Source: Citrus sinensis (taxonomy: Eukaryota > Streptophyta > Magnoliopsida > Sapindales > Rutaceae). Taken from it: a stretch of 64,000 bases of DNA. Below, one piece after another: positions 58,293-64,000 of this stretch. Made by a program: the position numbers and the translations under genes. The notes beneath the pieces are model-generated. The model saw only the letters and a list, made by a program, of their open reading frames with translations, did no database searches and had not been told where the DNA came from. Position 1 is the stretch's first letter. The number at the start of each line of letters is the position of its first letter. The stretch covers positions 18,788,501-18,852,500 of the forward strand of contig NC_068561.1 in assembly GCF_022201045.2 (NCBI RefSeq), written 5' to 3'.

Positions 58293-61178
58293 ATGAATCT
58301 CTTAAGCATTGTCCTAGCCATTCTGGTTGCCATTCTTTCATCAACTTTTCTCATCAATCCAAACACATTACTAACCACATTTTTACCACCGAATATTGTT
58401 ACAAAATTTATTCCATACAACATTGATCGGGGCCATCGTCATCGAAAACGCCCCGACCACCGCAAAAAAGTTTCGATCTGCGATGATTTTCCGAAGGATT
58501 TTGCACCTCCGGATACAAACACGACGTCGTACTTTTGTGTTGATCGAAACGGGTGTTGTAATTTCACCTCAGTGCAATCGGCTGTTGACGCAGTTCCAAA
58601 TTTGAGCCTTAAAAGAAACATCGTCTTGATCAACTCTGGCATTTACTAGTAAGCTATAATAATTAACCAATTTATTAATTGGTTTTATAAATAATTTTCT
58701 CCCCTTACTTTCCCAACTAGCATTTTTAATTAATCAACTTGTATGCATGCAATAATTTCATTTAATAACTTTTCAGTGAAAAGGTCACAGTTCCAAAAAC
58801 GAAACCAAATATAACATTTCAAGGACAAGGCTATACATCAACGGCTATCGCATGGAATGATACTGCCAAGTCTGCAAATGGCACATTTTATAGCGGCTCT
58901 GTTCAAGTTTTTGCTTCCAACTTCATGGCTAAGAACATAAGCTTCATGGTAAGGCATCTTTCGACACTACAAACAAGATTAGACGTCTTTTAATTTTATA
59001 GACAAAAACGACCATTAACATTTTCAAGTTTCACTTACACTTTCTGAGATTTTACGGTCATCACAACTGCAATATATTGCAATAGTACAAGATAATAACA
59101 AAACCCTCGTGTATATTCTTTTTTCTTAAAAACAAAATATTGCCTGAATGAAGACCCAAAGAGTTTGAACTCCGATTATAGAGACAGCTACCTTGTGACA
59201 TATTAAAAAAAATTCTCTAAATATATTATACAGAGACAAGTATTTTTACTTGTCACTAAAGATGAGCAAAATTTTGGCGCATCAAGTACGCGCTGAATTA
59301 CTTAGTTCTATATTGACAATATTAATCTTATGTGTCACGTTAAATTAAGTCTTTTATCCCCCTGTTTCAGAGATAGTGAAATTGTCACTAATGAAAAAAA
59401 AATATTTTATTGCTGTCCCAAATAAGGCAAATTAATAAGATTTATCATACCAAAAAAATTAAAGAGTTATCTTTGCCCCCAAATCCCTTCTCCCTTTTTA
59501 TAACCAGGCCAAATCTTTCAATATCCCTATTGGAATCGAATTCTAATACTGTTAACTATGCTAATTTCTAATTTAATTCAGATTATGACAAGGTAATTCA
59601 GTTGAGATTTGCTTATTAGTTGATAAAGTTTTACTATCCACTCAAGATTATTTTCCCTTCTTTCCTTAATCATATTTGTTTCTAACCAAAATTCTTTTTA
59701 ACACTTTTCACCTATAATTTTAAGTGTTAATATATAACTTTACCAAGTTGATATTTTAGCCCATCAGATATTCAATTCTTGCTTTGCCGTAAACTTTATC
59801 TTATTGTATCACGTTAAGGTGAGCGGAGTTTGAACACAACCCTCTTAATTATCTCCAAAAGATTTTACTAGTTGAACTATGATTTTTTGTCTGAGTTGTA
59901 AATAGAATGTAGCCCCAATCCCAAGCCCAGGAGATGTTGGCGCACAAGCAGTTGCAATAAGAATATCAGGGGATCAATCTGCATTCTTCGGCTGTGGATT
60001 CTTTGGAGCTCAAGACACGCTTCATGACGATAGAGGTCGTCATTACTTCAAAGATTGTCATATCCAAGGTTCTATTGATTTTATTTTCGGCAACGCCAGG
60101 TCATTTTATGAGGTAAGATTGGCTTTCAAGCAAAATCTTAATGTCGAAACCAAATTGAAGAAGAAAAAGATGCAAATTAAGGATATTTCTTTAATATTTT
60201 TGGGAGACTCATTGATCAAATAAATGCTATATATAAACCGTGCAAGCACCATACACATATTGGAATATGTATAGAATCAAACCATGCAAAAGTATATACG
60301 TATACACTTACGTCTGTCTAGTATATGAAAGATTTTAATCTCAGAACTTAAATTCTTTGTACAAATGTTGCTAAGAGATGGACATTAAATTTGCGAATTC
60401 TCATGCATTCATCATAATTTTTTATTTTTATTTTTTTAAGCTTAGTATACATTCCATAAATCAAGATTAATTTCTCTTTTTTGCCAAATTAACACATGAA
60501 ATCTTCACTGGATGTGCGAGTAGCATACTCTAATCTATTACAGAAAAATCTAAAACCGGAGCCTATCTTTACTTATATTTATTATTTCTTTGGCCGCTAG
60601 AATTGCCAGTTGATTTCCATGGCAAATCCAGTAGCTCCAGGATCAAAGGCCATCAATGGAGCTGTTACAGCACACGGAAGAGCTTCCAAAGATGAAAACT
60701 CCGGCTTTGCATTCGTCAACTGTACCGTCGGAGGCACCGGAAGAATATGGTTAGGTCGAGCATGGCGTCCATTCTCTCGTGTCGTGTTTTTGTTCGCATC
60801 CATGACCGATATAATCGCTCCCGAGGGTTGGAACGACTTCAATGATCCCACTAGAGACCAGTAAGAATTCAGTCCTAATCTAAACTTATCTTAATAATCA
60901 CGTTATCGTTAAAACATTTTAAAACTTTAGCGGAACTCACACCAATAAAGAATCATGATTCGTTTTTTTTTTTTAAAGTTAAATTATTAGTCGACGTAAA
61001 CGTGACTTAAATTTCATGCAGGACTGTTTTCTATGGAGAGTACAATTGCACAGGGGCAGGATCTGATATGACGATGAGGGCACCTTATGTTCAAAGACTC
61101 AATGACACCCAGGCTTCTCTTTTTCTTAATATATCATTTATTGATGGAGATCAGTGGCTCCAATCTTACAATAATTAG
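58293..61178 (+). CDS. Pectin methylesterase, secreted or membrane-anchored, without pro-domain
   Basis: Removes methyl esters from homogalacturonan in the cell wall. Five exons: 58293-58648, 58777-58948, 59906-60112, 60601-60860, 61022-61178, giving 383 residues. ATG 58293 gives a hydrophobic leader ([20 protein letters not shown]), so I prefer it to the in-frame ATG at 58206, which would bury it. A basic stretch ([14 protein letters not shown]) follows. PME marks in order: [25 protein letters not shown] and [10 protein letters not shown] with the two catalytic Asp residues, and LGRAWRPF with the active-site Arg and Trp. There is no PMEI pro-domain, so this is a group II PME. Several NxT/NxS sites suggest glycosylation. 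Intron 2 is long (957 bases) and holds decayed repeat sequence. Confidence 0.93.
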
Positions 61179-62685
61179 TTGTGCCTTTTTAATCTCTCTA
61201 TGCAAATGCTACGTGACCAATGAAATTATGGCCATTTATTTGTCGATTCTTTTGGTCAATAAAAGACCATTATCCCGGCATGTGAAATGTGAAGAAAGTA
61301 AAAAAAAAGCATACACATATCAAATTCCATACGAAACATGCTAATTGCTAAAGTTCACACATGAGAAATGTCGTCAAGTCCAAAGAGCAAAGTCAAATTT
61401 CGACTCTTCAAAGGCGTTTCTTGGTTCACCAATTTCAAAAAGTACTTCATGAAATAATTTTTGGTTTGAAGTCAATTTTCACACATTTATTCAAGTGCCA
61501 CCACCAAATGACATGCAATGGCTGAATTTTGATATTTATCAAATTTCAAGTAAAAATGGGTCACGTTCGGTAATGTATCTACATATACCTCTAAACCAAT
61601 GGTTGTTTTTGTTAATCGAATTCTTGTCATATGGACCCTCAATCAATCATTGGAAAATAATTACATATAATAATCTTTAGGTGCGGACGCTTAGAATTTA
61701 TAAAGTCCAAATTTAAATTATAGACATTTTCTTTTACGCCATCCTAGAAAAAAGAACATGGCTTAAATCTGTAATTTGCAAGTTTCAAGCACCTGCACGT
61801 GCACTTGATTATTATTATTATTTTTTTGGTTTTGACCACGAGGTATCCTGGGGAGGGCCCCAATTGTGGGAGGCACCTTTAAGCCCGTACCACAATCCAT
61901 ACTAGAAGTTCCTGCTCGAACCGAGAGGCACGGGTTCTCCCAACAAATACGACTTCCCTGCGACTCGAACTGGGGAGCAAACCCAATCAAGCCACTTAAG
62001 GGGACTCCATTGTCAGTGGAGCCAACATTTTGTAATTGTATTTTCTAAACGTGAGAAGATGTTATTAAGTTATATCAGGATTGTCATGATGTCTCCGTAT
62101 ACAAGATTGTTTCCAAATGAGTTTATACCGAAAGTATTGTACTAGATGTTCTAGAAACTTTAATATTTTATGAGTTAAGATGTTATAATAAAAGTCTAGC
62201 TATATTAGAAACCGCTTTAAAATAGAGTTGTCTTCGTAATTATGATGAAAATTATAAAATAATTTTTATTATATATTATTTTACGTATGTAATTATAATT
62301 TATGCTATATTTTACAATAGCTTCGGAATAAATATTACCTATTAATAATTATAATTTTAAAAGATTGAATTGATCTCCGTGAAAAATCTAGAACCATAAT
62401 AATAATTGCGGAATACACACACGTCCATATTTCTGAGTACCCGAGGCCCACTGCAGGCCCCAGGCATGCGGCATTAGCATAAATACAAAAAAAAAAATTG
62501 CAAAATTTGCTTTGGATGGCGCAAGAAGCGCATATTCGCAAATTAAAAAAAATAAAAAAAAACATCGTTAGCATAAATAAGTTATTTAATTAAAAGGGAA
62601 AAAAATTGCAGCGAGAGTTAAGTTACTAAAATGAAATGAGAGAACTCTTCGAATCGAGGAGAACGCCAATAACAGCAGCGAAAAA
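61179..62685. other. Intergenic region between the pectin methylesterase and CCT genes
   Basis: PME 3' flank, then a SINE (61808-62035), then AT-rich DNA. From about 62580 the leader of the CCT gene begins. No other gene is seen. Confidence 0.6.
61808..62035 (-). mobile_element. tRNA-derived SINE, minus strand, second family member
   Basis: Read on the minus strand: a head with CCTTAAGTGGCTTGATTGGG (box A-like) and CCCCAGTTCGAGTCGCAGGG (box B), then the body shared with 57601-57832 (TTGTGGTACGGGCTTAAAGG, CCTCCCACAATTGGGGCCC, CCTCGTGGTCAAAACC), then an A/TAA-rich tail AAAAAAATAATAATAATAAT. A clear retroposed SINE with a repetitive tail. Confidence 0.7.
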
Positions 62686-63738
<1,053 letters not shown>

Positions 63739-64000
63739 TAAGGATAATGAACCTAGATTAAATTTTTTGGACCTGATGGAAATTTGATTTGAGTAATGTG
63801 ATCTAGATGATTTTTAGAACCGTTATTGAGTTAAGGAAGTGATGCCTTTCAGTGTCTCTTTCTTAGTCGCTAATTGATTCTTTAGGAAAAATAAGTTTGA
63901 TTTTGGTTTTGTAAATGGATAGATGTTATGTGGTTCTTTGGCAGTAACATGGCATTGATGAATTTTGTTCCATGAAGTTAATTTGTGATACCGGATTAGC

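Overview
This is a stretch of nuclear DNA from a flowering plant, most likely a rosid eudicot. Citrus would fit the protein sequences, but that is an impression from memory and not proven here. The evidence is AT-rich intergenic DNA, many short GT-AG introns, plant-specific gene families (FAR1/FHY3, VQ, CYP97, plant GABA transaminase) and plant-type hAT, MITE and SINE insertions. All splice sites below were read by eye. Every listed exon set keeps an open frame from start to stop, or to the window edge.

Layout from left to right: the 5' part of a long coiled-coil protein of the PICC/PICL type (minus); a 71-residue membrane-anchored protein (plus); mitochondrial GABA transaminase, 19 exons (minus); a DHHC-type protein S-acyltransferase, 9 exons (minus); three tandem genes of the FAR1 family, all plus strand, resembling Arabidopsis FHY3 (26140-29376), FAR1 (32525-36053) and FRS2 (37657-40931); cytochrome P450 CYP97B, 14 exons (minus), carrying one hAT transposon nested in another in intron 3; a single-exon VQ protein of the JAV1/VQ22 type (plus); a secreted pectin methylesterase, 5 exons (plus); and the first three exons of choline-phosphate cytidylyltransferase (plus), cut by the right edge.

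The most interesting point is the gene order. As I recall the Arabidopsis map, the same neighbours are split over three chromosome segments: PICC-FRS2-CCT1 (At2g32240-32260), VQ22-FHY3-PAT-POP2 (At3g22160-22200) and PAT-FAR1-CYP97B3-VQ-CCT2 (At4g15080-15130). This window holds all of them in one row, so it looks like the unsplit ancestral locus at which FHY3, FAR1 and FRS2 arose by tandem duplication of one domesticated Mutator-type transposase.

The three FAR1-family genes share one design: a large exon with the FAR1 zinc finger, the MULE transposase core and a SWIM zinc finger, then a row of short exons of about 69 bases, each adding one copy of a 23-residue repeat. The regions upstream of the FHY3-like and FAR1-like genes both carry the CACGCGC motif that FHY3/FAR1 bind, and a telo-box, which suggests auto- or cross-regulation. 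Apart from shared ancestry and this possible regulatory link, the other genes serve separate pathways: GABA catabolism, protein acylation, carotenoid oxidation, jasmonate-linked defence, cell-wall remodelling and phosphatidylcholine synthesis.
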